Assembly: GCA_017987115.1 (NCBI GenBank)
Contig: JAGNUG010000032.1
Location: 1 to 34,140, forward strand
Reading direction: 5' to 3'
Origin: Flavobacteriales bacterium
GTDB taxonomy: Bacteria; Bacteroidota; Bacteroidia; Flavobacteriales_F; PHOS-HE28
Length of the DNA: 34,140 bases
Part shown: positions 15,035 through 23,552 of the stretch, in pieces
How the letters are laid out: every line of letters starts with the position of its first letter
Position numbering within the stretch: the stretch's first letter is position 1
The notes under the pieces: model-generated
Database searches by the model: none
Told to the model about the DNA's origin: nothing
Seen by the model: the letters and a program-made list of their open reading frames with translations, nothing else
Program-made: the position numbers and the translations under genes

Positions 15035-15048
15035 TTCTTGATCCAAGA

Positions 15049-16077
15049 TCACGGGAGGGTTCTGATCAGGAATGCGAAGCCTACGGCCAGCACCATGGCT
15101 AATTTCATAAGGTTCCCAGCACGTTTGTGCTCAATACGGGATACTGCGTTGTAGGTGAATCCAGCGGATAGCAATAAAGGCGCTGTGATCCCAACGCCGA
15201 TGTACCAATAGCTCAATTGGTCATGCAGGAACAAGAACCGAATTGTCATCAAGCCAGCTATTATCAAACCTGTATCGAACAATGCAAATGCCTTGGCTGT
15301 ACGCATTCCCCAAGCGATGGGCATTGTCCTGCAACCAACTGCTGCATCACCTTTTACATCGGCCATGTCCTTCTGTAGTTCACGTACCAATGAACTCAAG
15401 AACGCAAAGCCCGCGAAACCCAATACCCACCACCAGAGCTCAATGATGAATCCGGCTTCCATTTGATAAGCCTCGCCACCGGCAGCGATAACTACCGGGT
15501 CGGCAAACAGTTTCGCCAATAACGGTACCTCATACAGACCAACGCTCAGCGGGACCAGTGCTGTAAGGGTTGCTACCAGTACGTTTCCGACGATCAACGA
15601 CCGTTTCAAATTTGTGCTGTACAACCACAAGGCGGCAATGCTGAACAACGGGATCCAGGTCAGCTTCAGAAGTCCGCTGCGCCATGCAACGAACGCGCCA
15701 ATAACCAGTCCCATAGCGCTCAATACCAGGTGGGCCGTCATCGCAACGCGGCGCTTTACCGTTCGCCCAACGATCACTTCATCCGGTCTGTTGATGCGAT
15801 CGATCCGTGTATCAAAATAGTCGTTGATGATATTGCCGGCCCCAGCGATCAACACAGTACTGAGTACAAGCAACCAGAAGTGGATCGGTTGCAGTTGTGG
15901 GCCATATCCCGCTGGGAGCACTAGGTCAGCGCGCTGGATGTCGCCACCGATCTCCGTCATTAAATGGCTCAACCCACGTTCCAGATTACCTGCCACAACG
16001 CCATATCGGATCGCGATCATCGTTAGTGCGATGATCACCAAATTGACCGGCCGGGTGAGTTGAAGGAGATTGAACAT
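15049..16077 (-). CDS. UbiA-family prenyltransferase
   Basis: The 342-residue integral membrane protein has about nine hydrophobic helices. Both Asp-rich motifs of the UbiA superfamily are present: NIINDYFDTRIDRINRPDE (about residues 82-100) and DMADVKGDAAVG in the second half. These bind the Mg-diphosphate of the prenyl donor. In Bacteroidota this type is usually annotated geranylgeranylglycerol-phosphate geranylgeranyltransferase-like; the acceptor cannot be read from the sequence. ATG 16077 is preferred to the upstream start at 16116 because the first helix follows at once (LTRPVNLVIIALTM). An insertion with charged residues (about 30-65) sits between helix 1 and the first motif. It overlaps or abuts maf. 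Confidence 0.9.
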   Translation of the reverse strand: MFNLLQLTRPVNLVIIALTMIAIRYGVVAGNLERGLSHLMTEIGGDIQRADLVLPAGYGPQLQPIHFWLLVLSTVLIAGAGNIINDYFDTRIDRINRPDEVIVGRTVKRRVAMTAHLVLSAMGLVIGAFVAWRSGLLKLTWIPLFSIAALWLYSTNLKRSLIVGNVLVATLTALVPLSVGLYEVPLLAKLFADPVVIAAGGEAYQMEAGFIIELWWWVLGFAGFAFLSSLVRELQKDMADVKGDAAVGCRTMPIAWGMRTAKAFALFDTGLIIAGLMTIRFLFLHDQLSYWYIGVGITAPLLLSAGFTYNAVSRIEHKRAGNLMKLAMVLAVGFAFLIRTLP

Positions 16078-16170
16078 ACTCGGTGCAGGGTTGCAAGATC
16101 GGACCTTATGGACCAACCGTATTGGCTTTCGAACGATTTATTTCTTGACTCATACTGCTCCAAGACCGGT

Positions 16171-16698
16171 CTACCAGGTATGCGCAGCTTCCGTCATCCA
16201 TTTGCCTTGGATCTTCATAGCTTGTTCCAATAGATCGCGTACGCAGCCATGTCCTCCTCTATTCTTGCTCACGAACGCACTTATCGCTTTGACCTCATCT
16301 GCTGCATCATTCGGGCAACATGGGAAGGCAACACGTTGCATTATTCTCAAGTCTGGGATGTCATCACCCATATACGCGCATCGCGCAGGGTCCAAGCCTG
16401 TGGTGGCGATCAGCTCTTCTAATTTATCCAGCTTGTTCGCCACGCGATCATGGAACTCCGTTACTCCGAATCGTTTGAAGTACGCTGTAACGCCTTCGCT
16501 ATGTCCACCAGTAATGATGATTATGCGCATACCCTCCTTCAGCGCATGCTGCAATGCGTACGTGTCACGGCTATGGAAGGTGCGCACAGGGTCAGCATTC
16601 GGTAAGAGGATCACCTGTCCGGTACTGAAAACACCGTCCACATCGAATAGGAACGCGTTGAGGTTGGCGAATTTCTCTTTGTAAGTGGTATTGGGCAT
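16171..16698 (-). CDS. kdsC: KdsC-type HAD phosphatase
   Basis: The 175-residue protein is a cap-less HAD hydrolase. Visible motifs are FDVDGVFS (nucleophile D19, D21), IITGG (motif II), a Lys at about 89 (motif III) and GDDIPD (D112, D113, D116, motif IV). The C-terminal KNRGGHGCVRDLLE matches the KDO-8-phosphate phosphatase tail that closes over the neighbouring active site in the tetramer. The expected reaction is 3-deoxy-D-manno-octulosonate 8-phosphate to KDO for lipopolysaccharide; related sugar-acid phosphatases look the same. No SD is seen before ATG 16698. It lies 93 bp upstream of the UbiA gene. Confidence 0.9.
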   Translation of the reverse strand: MPNTTYKEKFANLNAFLFDVDGVFSTGQVILLPNADPVRTFHSRDTYALQHALKEGMRIIIITGGHSEGVTAYFKRFGVTEFHDRVANKLDKLEELIATTGLDPARCAYMGDDIPDLRIMQRVAFPCCPNDAADEVKAISAFVSKNRGGHGCVRDLLEQAMKIQGKWMTEAAHTW

Positions 16699-16771
16699 GG
16701 AAAGGAGGAAAGTGAACGATGCGGATGCAAGTGATATTGCATGTAGTGCAAGATGAAGGAACTACCGGATC

Positions 16772-17284
16772 TCAATAATTCAATCCGGTAGCGCGCGTAA
16801 AGAAACGATGCAGCACTTCACTATGGGCGTAGCCTTTCTTTTTGCCGAGGTATGCTACGGCGTATAGGGTGAAGAACAGCAGGACAAGGACCGGTATCAA
16901 CCACAATAGACCTATGGATCCGTTGATCTTATAGTGTGAGTAGCCTACAATGCTCAGGATCAACACGGCAAACCCTACGATAGCATAGAAGAATACGAAC
17001 ATGGTCCAAACGGTTGGTTTGGGACCGTAGAGCCCTCTAACAATAGTTCCTTCCTCCGTTTCCTCGAAAGTGACGTGCAATTGAGGCGACCAATAATGCA
17101 CGTCCTTGTTCGGAATGCGCAACAAGGCATAGCTCGAATGTGCCTCACCCATGCACGTAGCGTTCTCGCTTCGTAATCCGGTCCTAAGCTTGTCGGCAAT
17201 GGCCGCCGCTTTTTCAGTTGTTGTTAACCGGAATCGCGGGCGGATCTGAGCCAATGGTATGTCTTCATACAATTCCTCGGTCAT
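16772..17284 (-). CDS. Hypothetical membrane protein
   Basis: The 170-residue protein has an N-terminal soluble part (IRPRFRLTTTEKAAAIADKL, YALLRIPNKDVHYWSPQLHV) and two hydrophobic helices at about residues 95-117 and 125-147. A basic tail (GKKKGYAHSEVLHRFF) follows. The 'HYWSPQLHVTFEE...GT.VRGLYGPKP..W' pattern looks like a conserved domain, but I cannot name it. ATG 17284 is preferred over 17341: the longer form overlaps the upstream gene and adds an unlikely hydrophobic leader, and ATG 17284 has a GAGAA SD. It is the first gene after kdsC in the accessory interval. Confidence 0.65.
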   Translation of the reverse strand: MTEELYEDIPLAQIRPRFRLTTTEKAAAIADKLRTGLRSENATCMGEAHSSYALLRIPNKDVHYWSPQLHVTFEETEEGTIVRGLYGPKPTVWTMFVFFYAIVGFAVLILSIVGYSHYKINGSIGLLWLIPVLVLLFFTLYAVAYLGKKKGYAHSEVLHRFFTRATGLNY

Positions 17285-17328
17285 GTTCTCGATTGCTACA
17301 ACGAATATAACCCGAATGATGGCTCCGA

Positions 17329-17667
17329 TCAATTTGACCACACCGCATATCCACTGCGCCGCAATTCAAGCGTGAGCGCTTTTTCTGTCCTTAGTGCTTC
17401 AGCCCTGGTCATCGGGTCAATGTGCTCGAACAGACTACCGCGCAGATACATGCCGTATTTCTTGACGATAGCCGCGGAAAGGTCGTGCCCTTTCTTGCTT
17501 AGCACATAACCCTTATGCTGCTCGAAGCGTTCTTTCGGTGTTTTGCTGGTCATGCCTACGTACAAACATTGCAGTACGCCATTGAACTGCGGATTGGCCT
17601 CACGGAACTTCCTATTCTCGGAAAAGACCTTTTTGTTGAGTTCGATAACGTAGACGTGGTAGGGCAT
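17329..17667 (-). CDS. GIY-YIG domain protein
   Basis: The 112-residue protein begins MPYHVYVIEL and continues to LQCLYVGMTSKTPKERFEQH. This matches the GIY-YIG nuclease core as a variant ('VYVIEL...LYVGMT'), with the Arg and His that follow it. A Glu in TEKALTLELRRSG near the C-terminus could be the metal ligand. Stand-alone members of this length (UPF0213-like) have poorly known roles; structure-selective nuclease activity is possible. ATG 17667 is chosen because the upstream extension from 17709 would precede the first beta strand of the fold. Confidence 0.75.
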   Translation of the reverse strand: MPYHVYVIELNKKVFSENRKFREANPQFNGVLQCLYVGMTSKTPKERFEQHKGYVLSKKGHDLSAAIVKKYGMYLRGSLFEHIDPMTRAEALRTEKALTLELRRSGYAVWSN

Positions 17668-17738
17668 ATGTGTAGGCCCGCGAAAATATGGCCACAGACG
17701 GTTTTTCACTAAGGGTCGATATGGTAAAGGAATTACCG

Positions 17739-18188
17739 CTACAATGCGTTCAATGTTTCAAAAACTTTGTACGCCTTAACGATATCTCGCCAAGTCCCAT
17801 ATTCCGAGGCTTCCTTCTCGATAACGCTCACATTTTGGGCATGAACGGCCTTCACCTGCTCCCAAAGTTCCGGTCGGCTCCTCCAAAAGTCCGGGTCGCT
17901 TGTGAGAAGGGCCTTCAATAAGTCGCCTGCGTAAAGGTCTCCTTCTGCGAGGATATTGTCTTGCAAGACCTCTATGGCTAATGGGACTAAATACATCAAC
18001 CCAATGTCTTGCCCGATCATGATCCGCAGGTCTTCCACCTCAAATTCCTTGAGCTGTTTCTTCCGTAACTGGTGGCAAGTGGTTGCCAAATGGCTCTCGC
18101 TTTCCGGCGCAGGCCAATACGATTTTTCCAAGCTTTCCAATGACTTGGAGCGCCAATTGGCTTCTGGTTTGGGCGTGGGTTTGGACAT
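17739..18188 (-). CDS. CDI-type immunity protein
   Basis: The 149-residue protein has the pattern of contact-dependent growth inhibition immunity proteins (CdiI_2-like family, from memory): KSLESLEKSYWPAP, ATTCHQLRKKQLKEFEVEDL, RIMIGQDIGLMYLVPLAIEV and AEGDLYAGDLLKALL. In this family the protein binds and blocks a toxic nuclease domain delivered by a neighbouring cell. No cognate toxin (CdiA, Rhs or T9SS-delivered) is present in the window, so it is an orphan immunity gene, possibly protecting against other strains. It lies 25 bp downstream of the HigA-type gene, so co-transcription is likely. Confidence 0.75.
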   Translation of the reverse strand: MSKPTPKPEANWRSKSLESLEKSYWPAPESESHLATTCHQLRKKQLKEFEVEDLRIMIGQDIGLMYLVPLAIEVLQDNILAEGDLYAGDLLKALLTSDPDFWRSRPELWEQVKAVHAQNVSVIEKEASEYGTWRDIVKAYKVFETLNAL

Positions 18189-18213
18189 TGGAATGATCTC
18201 ACTTCAGCACTCC

Positions 18214-18513
18214 CTACGCCACCCGTTTCTCAAAATGCACGATCGCATTCAATTCCTTCCCCTTCGCTTTTTGTTCCTCTTCGATGTCGTAATCGTCCTG
18301 CAAACCAAGCCAGAAACGGGCGGAGTTGCCGAAATATTTGCTCAGGCGCAGCGCGGTATCTGCAGTGATCCGGCGGTTCCCTTTCAAGATCTCTGAGATA
18401 CGCGTTTGTGGGATCCTCAGGTCTTTGGAAAGACGGTATGCCGTTATTTCCAATGGCTCAAGAAATTCCGCATAAAGGATTTCGCCGGGGTGTATGTTGG
18501 GTAGTTTTTGCAT
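18214..18513 (-). CDS. higA: HigA-type addiction module antitoxin
   Basis: The 99-residue XRE-family protein begins IHPGEILYAEFLEPLEITAY, the standard HigA/VapI opening. The helix-turn-helix follows (AYRLSKDLRIPQTRISEILK, about residues 24-43), then RRITADTALRLSKYFGNSA and FWLGLQDDYDIEEEQ. It would bind its own promoter and neutralise a HigB mRNA interferase. HigB normally lies immediately upstream, but the 126 bp between this start and the gene at 18640 have no HigB frame. It is therefore an orphan antitoxin or a lone regulator. The immunity gene follows in the same direction. Confidence 0.85.
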   Translation of the reverse strand: MQKLPNIHPGEILYAEFLEPLEITAYRLSKDLRIPQTRISEILKGNRRITADTALRLSKYFGNSARFWLGLQDDYDIEEEQKAKGKELNAIVHFEKRVA

Positions 18514-18603
18514 GGATTGGTGAAGTTATGCACGGGTAATTGATCTATGCGCAAATCTCAAATTCCCAGTTCACATTCACGGTATGTCGACCCAGTGGGT
18601 TGA

Positions 18604-18637
18604 CGCTGCACGTGCATCTGGTGAACTCCGGTGCTGC
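18604..18637. repeat. 34-bp direct repeat, left copy
   Basis: Begins CGCTGCACGTGCATCTGGTG and matches 19913-19946 at 33 of 34 positions. It lies just before the stop of the DUF6438 gene. It may mark one end of an inserted segment. Confidence 0.8.
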
Positions 18638-18639
18638 TG

Positions 18640-19200
18640 TTACTTTAATACTTCATTCATACTTTCAACAAAGTTGACCACCTCGACCTTTACTGGTGGT
18701 AGCGGTATCTCGATTCGTGTTGGGAACCTCAATGTGTCTTTTGTTTCAACGAGATTCAAACTGTCGTGAGAATTCAAAAGCCATTGATATACAGCCGAAA
18801 CTTCATCCTTTAGACATGCATCTCCTCGGATAACATGCTTTACTTCTTGCTCGCAATAGTAAATGAAGATCTCAGTGGCAAGGTCATCGGCTGAATGGCA
18901 AATTGGTTCGTCCGTTTCACGAAACTTAATCCGCTCGAATTTGAGATTCAGTTTATCCCAAAACTCCTGAGAAACAGTCCCGGTATGGAAACCGAGTGGA
19001 TAGGTATCTTCGACTCCATGATACCGAACCTTGAGATTACTTGAAATGTCAATTACTTCGAACGGACATTGGCCAAAACACCCACCGGTCGCCAAAACAA
19101 CGCGATCAATATCCGTTGGAACCCGGACCGCAGTAGGTGAAGTGCATCCGGCTAGCCAACTACAGATGCTTAAGAGTAGTAGGTAGTGAAGGGTGTTCAT
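18640..19200 (-). CDS. DUF6438 lipoprotein
   Basis: The 186-residue protein has a clear lipoprotein signal (LHYLLLLSICSWLAGC, Cys 19). The start of the mature domain, VVLATGGCFGQCPFEVIDIS, followed by LKVRYHGVEDTYPLGFHTGT, matches the DUF6438 pattern (G.CFG.CP.....I...G...Y.G) as I remember it. The function is unknown; such proteins are common as single lipoproteins in Bacteroidota. Its stop is three bases from the left 34-bp repeat. It is more AT-rich than the chromosomal neighbours, as are the cassette ORFs, so recent acquisition is plausible. Confidence 0.8.
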   Translation of the reverse strand: MNTLHYLLLLSICSWLAGCTSPTAVRVPTDIDRVVLATGGCFGQCPFEVIDISSNLKVRYHGVEDTYPLGFHTGTVSQEFWDKLNLKFERIKFRETDEPICHSADDLATEIFIYYCEQEVKHVIRGDACLKDEVSAVYQWLLNSHDSLNLVETKDTLRFPTRIEIPLPPVKVEVVNFVESMNEVLK

Positions 19201-19227
19201 CCTGTTCCTTTGACGTTGGAAGTGGTA

Positions 19228-19719
19228 TCAATGGTATTGTGTGTCTTCGGTATCTATTATTTTGTCTTTGTAGAATTTGGACTTTCTTATTCCTTTAAAA
19301 TAGCTCGTGCGACGAACATACCAATAGGTTTGATATTTATAGAAGTTGGATGTTAACGTCAAATAGGTAATTTGCTTAAGAAGCTTACCTTTTCTATCGA
19401 AGAAGTCCCATTTGCCGACAGGAAAACGAATATCGGTCCACTCAAAATTTATCGTAGTGTCAAATTCAGAATAGTAACCATAGTACTCAGTTTTCTTTAG
19501 ATTTTTATTGGATCGATAATATGAAACGCTTCCAGCCATTGAGCCGTGAATAACATCGCCATCAAATAAGGTAAGTCCTCTTCTGTTCCTGAAAACTAAA
19601 AAGTACTTTTCGCGCTGGTCTTCTATGAATTTTACGTCCTGTTCCGTTTTTGGATTATAACTAAAGCTTGACGGCCCTTGATAATCGAATAAGTTCCATT
19701 TATATACGTTAAAACGCAT
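19228..19719 (-). CDS. AT-rich exported protein, 5' end probably frameshifted
   Basis: The frame from ATG 19719 gives 163 residues (FNVYKWNLFDYQGPSSF, VGKWDFFDRKGKLLKQITYL) with no recognised family. 'W.....F.R.G.L.....Y' suggests a MORN-like or toxin-antitoxin-type beta repeat, but weakly. The same frame stays open upstream and reads as a signal peptide (IIIRSVILSSVLSFQTINGQ) with no usable start codon. ATG 19847 lies in the adjacent frame, and one extra A in the A-run at 19841-19843 would join them, giving about 205 residues starting MEKIKWLTK. The true gene is therefore probably 19228-19847, with a one-base deletion or sequence error. Confidence 0.65.
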   Translation of the reverse strand: MRFNVYKWNLFDYQGPSSFSYNPKTEQDVKFIEDQREKYFLVFRNRRGLTLFDGDVIHGSMAGSVSYYRSNKNLKKTEYYGYYSEFDTTINFEWTDIRFPVGKWDFFDRKGKLLKQITYLTLTSNFYKYQTYWYVRRTSYFKGIRKSKFYKDKIIDTEDTQYH

Positions 19720-19912
19720 TCCGCATTCGTTTTTTAAAAGTATGGTGGTATCGGGCGGATTTTGCCCGTTTATTGTTTGGAACGATAGGACACTGGACAG
19801 TATAACGGACCTTATAATGATCTTGGTTAACCACTTTATCTTTCCATAACGGATTAGTTCAGAGTTACAATATGTCGAAAATGATTAAACCGGAAATATT
19901 AAAACATATCGG

Positions 19913-19946
19913 CGCTACACGTGCATCTGGTGAACTCCGGTGCTGC
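19913..19946. repeat. 34-bp direct repeat, right copy
   Basis: Begins CGCTACACGTGCATCTGGTG; one mismatch (A for G) to the copy at 18604. The two copies bracket 1.3 kb with two AT-rich genes. This copy lies 30 bp from the DUF2520 stop. Confidence 0.8.
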
Positions 19947-19976
19947 GCTCTCTTTCCCTTTTTATCTTTCTTCCCC

Positions 19977-20735
19977 TCAGAACCCATACGTACGCATGAT
20001 CAACTTGCTCAACAATGCGTATGCATCGCGGAGATCCGGATCATCTGCTAACTGGTCCAGGTGCTGCTTTACCGTGCGTATGTCACCACGGCGGGCAGGG
20101 CCGGTGAGGGCTGCTTCCGGGCCTAGTTCCGAAATGCGTTCCGCGGTAGCCTGCCAAAGTGGTTCCAAGAGGGTAGTGGGGAGATCCGCATCGCGCAACA
20201 TGCGCTGCCCTTCGCGCACAAGAAATACCGGTAGATTGCTGGTAAGTACCGCCGCCAAGTGCACGCGTTGCCGCTTTTCGTAAGCCAATTCGACCACATT
20301 CGAACTCACTTTTTTAGCAAGCTCTTGGAGTACGGTCCGTGCATGATCCGTGTTGCCATCGATTACCAGCGGTGTCGTGGTTAGGTCGATCGGTTCACCG
20401 GTTCCCAACGTTTGTATGGGCCACACTACGCCACGGTTCGCGTGTGGCTCCAATGCATCCAACGAGCGAGCGCCTGAACAATGCGCAACCACAGCGTCAC
20501 TTGGAGAGAGCTTAGCGGCAACCTGCTCGATGGCATCATCGGCTACGGCCAACAAGATCAGATCCGCCTTGGGCAATACATCATGCTTGGCGTAAGCGGC
20601 GGTGCCTAGTGCTTTTGCCAACGCCGTCCGCCCTTCTTCGTTCCGACCAACTACACCGACCAGCTTAACTCCGGCATTCACGAACGCATGACCCAAATGG
20701 GTTGCTGCGCGTCCGGTTCCGTAGAGAAGGATCAT
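19977..20735 (-). CDS. Rossmann-fold DUF2520 protein
   Basis: The 252-residue protein has an N-terminal NAD(P)-binding Rossmann domain: LLYGTGRAATHLGHAF at 3-18, VVGRN, KADLILLAVADDAIEQVA, and VAHCSGARSLDAL. A helical DUF2520 C-terminal domain follows (VELAYEKRQRVHLAAVLTSN, PARRGDIRTVKQHL). It resembles ketopantoate reductase and pyrroline-5-carboxylate reductase relatives, but the substrate is unknown. It lies only seven bases after ccmF, so it is probably in the same transcript. In related genomes as I recall them, it is followed by kdsC; here 3.3 kb of accessory genes intervene. Confidence 0.85.
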   Translation of the reverse strand: MILLYGTGRAATHLGHAFVNAGVKLVGVVGRNEEGRTALAKALGTAAYAKHDVLPKADLILLAVADDAIEQVAAKLSPSDAVVAHCSGARSLDALEPHANRGVVWPIQTLGTGEPIDLTTTPLVIDGNTDHARTVLQELAKKVSSNVVELAYEKRQRVHLAAVLTSNLPVFLVREGQRMLRDADLPTTLLEPLWQATAERISELGPEAALTGPARRGDIRTVKQHLDQLADDPDLRDAYALLSKLIMRTYGF

Positions 20736-20742
20736 TGATCTA

Positions 20743-23541
20743 CTAATTCTTCTTTTCTGATCCTCTTACTCGCTTCACAACGGCCAACAACGTCCCAAGG
20801 AACAACAAGATACACCCGATCCAAAGGATGTTGATGCCGGGGAATACGATCGCTTGCATGACCAGAAATTCACTTTCCGCCACATTGATGCCGAGCGCTT
20901 CACCTTTTACGGTTGCCAGATCGTAACGGATGCGTAGTGCTTCGATCTCGGCGCTTTTTCCAGCTACCGGCTCCCCATCGGAATAGACCACCAGTGGCCG
21001 AGCTTCGAACCAACGATCCGGGCGGTAGAGGTCGCGTACACGCAATTTGATGGCATGCACAGTGAATCGATCTCCCAGCATTTGCTTAGTGCTGCTGTCA
21101 CGTACGACGTATACGCTATCAATGATCGCCAACGCGGTCGGGGTCACTATGCTGTCACCAACGGATTTCTCGTAGAGTCGATCCGGCATCCAAGCATCAT
21201 CCAATGAGTCGCCACCTGGTACGTCCTGATCAGCATAACGCACGTGGGTGTAGAGATCGCGGTGCAACCAATGCTTGGTGCTTGGCTCCGCGACGTTGCC
21301 GAATTTAGGGTTGAGCTGGATGAATGGTGCCAATTCAAACATTTGTTTGCCAGGATGTGTTGCGCTCCATTCACGGGCATTCCAGAGCACACGCCGCGGG
21401 TATTGCTCCAGAGCGACCCAATGATCGGGCTGATCGGCCAAAAAGACTGCGCTAGCGGTGTGGTCCTTCTTAGCGCTGAACAACATGTCCCCAACACGCA
21501 CAGTATCGTTGGTGTGGTAGGTGGTGGGTTCTACGGCGAAGTAATCCGTCTCGAATACGACATTCACACCTTCCATGTGCTTCTGCCGATAATGGACGTA
21601 GTGATCCGCCATCCGCACTGTATCTCCTTTGTAAAGTAGAATATCCGTGCTGTTGCTGAATTCTTTACTCAAAAAGCGCAAGTCCATCCCTTGGCTGTTA
21701 CGGCTTACTTCATTCTGGCGACCGGTGCTGATCAGTGCACCCAATAACACCAATGCGAATCCAACGTGTGCAATGGATGCACCCGCGTGGTTGAAGTTCC
21801 CCTTGAGCACTTTACCGATGTACGTCGCGTTGGCAACAGCAGCGAATGTGGATCCAAAGAACAGCGCGATCAACGGGAGTTCTGCCAACGTGAATTCGAA
21901 GAAATAGACCGCCCAGGCGGTTACGACAGCTCCTATGATCACCGACAATGCGATGGTCTTCCAGAAGCGCTTCATATCACTGTCCTTCCAGCGTAAGTAT
22001 TGCGTAAAGGCCACCAGTATGCTCACGATGAACGCGAACGGCACTTGCCATTTGTTGTAATGCTCGATCGCCGGGGTTGGCGGTGCAAGCTTCTTGGTAG
22101 CCAACGTGTTCAAGAATTCACTGCCGGTGGCATTGCCGAGCCAACTGAAGACCTTATCGAACGGCTCCAATAGGATATTGAAGACCGGTACACTGGTACT
22201 GAAGGTGATCTGTATCGCGCTGAGCAACAGGACGATCGAGCCGATGAAGATCCAGAACTCACGCGACTTCAAGGACTCTTCAGCGCTGTGATCCATATAG
22301 CCGGTGCGAAAGGCACTGACCAACATACCAATACTGATGGCACCGAATAGGATGATCGCCGGCACATCCACCTCTAAGCCGATTCCCAGAACCATAAGGC
22401 TGGCACTGATCCCAACATAGAACCAACGCTGGCTTTTACTGGGGATCAACATGGCTACGCTGATCCCGATGAAGATCAACAGGAACCGAACCAAAGCGGG
22501 TAACATGCCATCACCTGTGAAGCTGTGTACACTGGTATCGCCCAACACGCCGCTTCGGGTCAGGAAGGTCGAATACAGAATGAGGATGAACGTGAGCAAC
22601 GTCAGGAACAACGTGGCAAAGAGCGATGTTTCCTTCTTTTTATTGACCAGCATCAGATGCGCAGCACCGACCAAGGTGAGCCAAGGAACAAGTGAGGCGT
22701 TCTCCACCGGATCCCATGCCCAGAAACCACCAAAGCTCAACGCTTCGTAGGCCCATGCGCCTCCCATCAAGATGCCGATGCCCAGGATCATGACGCCGAA
22801 ATAGGCCCACGGTAAAGCGGGTGTGATCCAGCCTTTACGATCTCCGCGCCAAAGTCCGGCAATGGCGTAGGCGAACGGGATCACGGTAGCGGAGAATCCT
22901 AGGAATAAGGTCGGAGGGTGGATCACCATCCAGTAGTTCTGCAACAACGGATTCAAACCGCGACCGTCTTGGAACTGCGGAATAGCGGCCAGGTAACCTG
23001 CCATGCCGGTCCATGGTAGTCCTATATTTTCAGGCAACTCACGGATGAGCAGGAATGGGCTGCTGCCCAAGCGAAGATCACCGAAGTAGATACCAAGGAG
23101 CATGAATGCCAAGAACACTTGCACCAAGGCGATCACGGTCATGACAGGGGCTTCCCATCTGGAAGTGCGCTTCCAGCTGTAGATCAGGATATTCCCCAAG
23201 ACCATGTGCCAGAAGGTCCACAGGAGGAACGAGCCTTCCTGTCCTTCCCAAAAGCAACTCGCGATGTACCGCATGGGCATCTGCAAATTGCTGTGTTTCC
23301 AGACGTAGTCATACTCGAACCAATGCTTGAACAGCATGGTGAAAAGCGTTACCACAATGGCCAATACGGCCACGGAATGGATCCGGAAACCCAATCGCCC
23401 CAAGGCCTCCCAGCTTTTGTCGTGCTTGTGCGCGCCTAAAAAATAACCGACCGTGGCCAGCATAGCACCCACCACGGAAAGGATCGTGAAGAAATGGCCT
23501 AATTGGCCCGCTATGGCGTGTTCACCTATGTACTCGATCAT
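20743..23541 (-). CDS. ccmF: Cytochrome c maturation protein CcmF
   Basis: The 932-residue polytopic membrane protein belongs to the heme-handling superfamily. The tryptophan-rich WWD signature is GGFWAWDPVENASLVPWL (about residues 270-287). Conserved His occur near SCFWEGQEGSFLLWTFWH and NYWMVIHPPTLFLGF. The C-terminal third is a large periplasmic domain of about 250 residues (VRMADHYVHYRQKHMEGV onward), ended by one TM helix. CcmF is thought to attach heme from holo-CcmE to apocytochrome c. The length exceeds the usual roughly 650 residues of proteobacterial CcmF because of the periplasmic extension, as is common in Bacteroidota. It is followed at seven bases by DUF2520 and preceded at 11 bases by ccmE. 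Confidence 0.93.
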   Translation of the reverse strand: MIEYIGEHAIAGQLGHFFTILSVVGAMLATVGYFLGAHKHDKSWEALGRLGFRIHSVAVLAIVVTLFTMLFKHWFEYDYVWKHSNLQMPMRYIASCFWEGQEGSFLLWTFWHMVLGNILIYSWKRTSRWEAPVMTVIALVQVFLAFMLLGIYFGDLRLGSSPFLLIRELPENIGLPWTGMAGYLAAIPQFQDGRGLNPLLQNYWMVIHPPTLFLGFSATVIPFAYAIAGLWRGDRKGWITPALPWAYFGVMILGIGILMGGAWAYEALSFGGFWAWDPVENASLVPWLTLVGAAHLMLVNKKKETSLFATLFLTLLTFILILYSTFLTRSGVLGDTSVHSFTGDGMLPALVRFLLIFIGISVAMLIPSKSQRWFYVGISASLMVLGIGLEVDVPAIILFGAISIGMLVSAFRTGYMDHSAEESLKSREFWIFIGSIVLLLSAIQITFSTSVPVFNILLEPFDKVFSWLGNATGSEFLNTLATKKLAPPTPAIEHYNKWQVPFAFIVSILVAFTQYLRWKDSDMKRFWKTIALSVIIGAVVTAWAVYFFEFTLAELPLIALFFGSTFAAVANATYIGKVLKGNFNHAGASIAHVGFALVLLGALISTGRQNEVSRNSQGMDLRFLSKEFSNSTDILLYKGDTVRMADHYVHYRQKHMEGVNVVFETDYFAVEPTTYHTNDTVRVGDMLFSAKKDHTASAVFLADQPDHWVALEQYPRRVLWNAREWSATHPGKQMFELAPFIQLNPKFGNVAEPSTKHWLHRDLYTHVRYADQDVPGGDSLDDAWMPDRLYEKSVGDSIVTPTALAIIDSVYVVRDSSTKQMLGDRFTVHAIKLRVRDLYRPDRWFEARPLVVYSDGEPVAGKSAEIEALRIRYDLATVKGEALGINVAESEFLVMQAIVFPGINILWIGCILLFLGTLLAVVKRVRGSEKKN

Positions 23542-23552
23542 CCGCCCCTACG

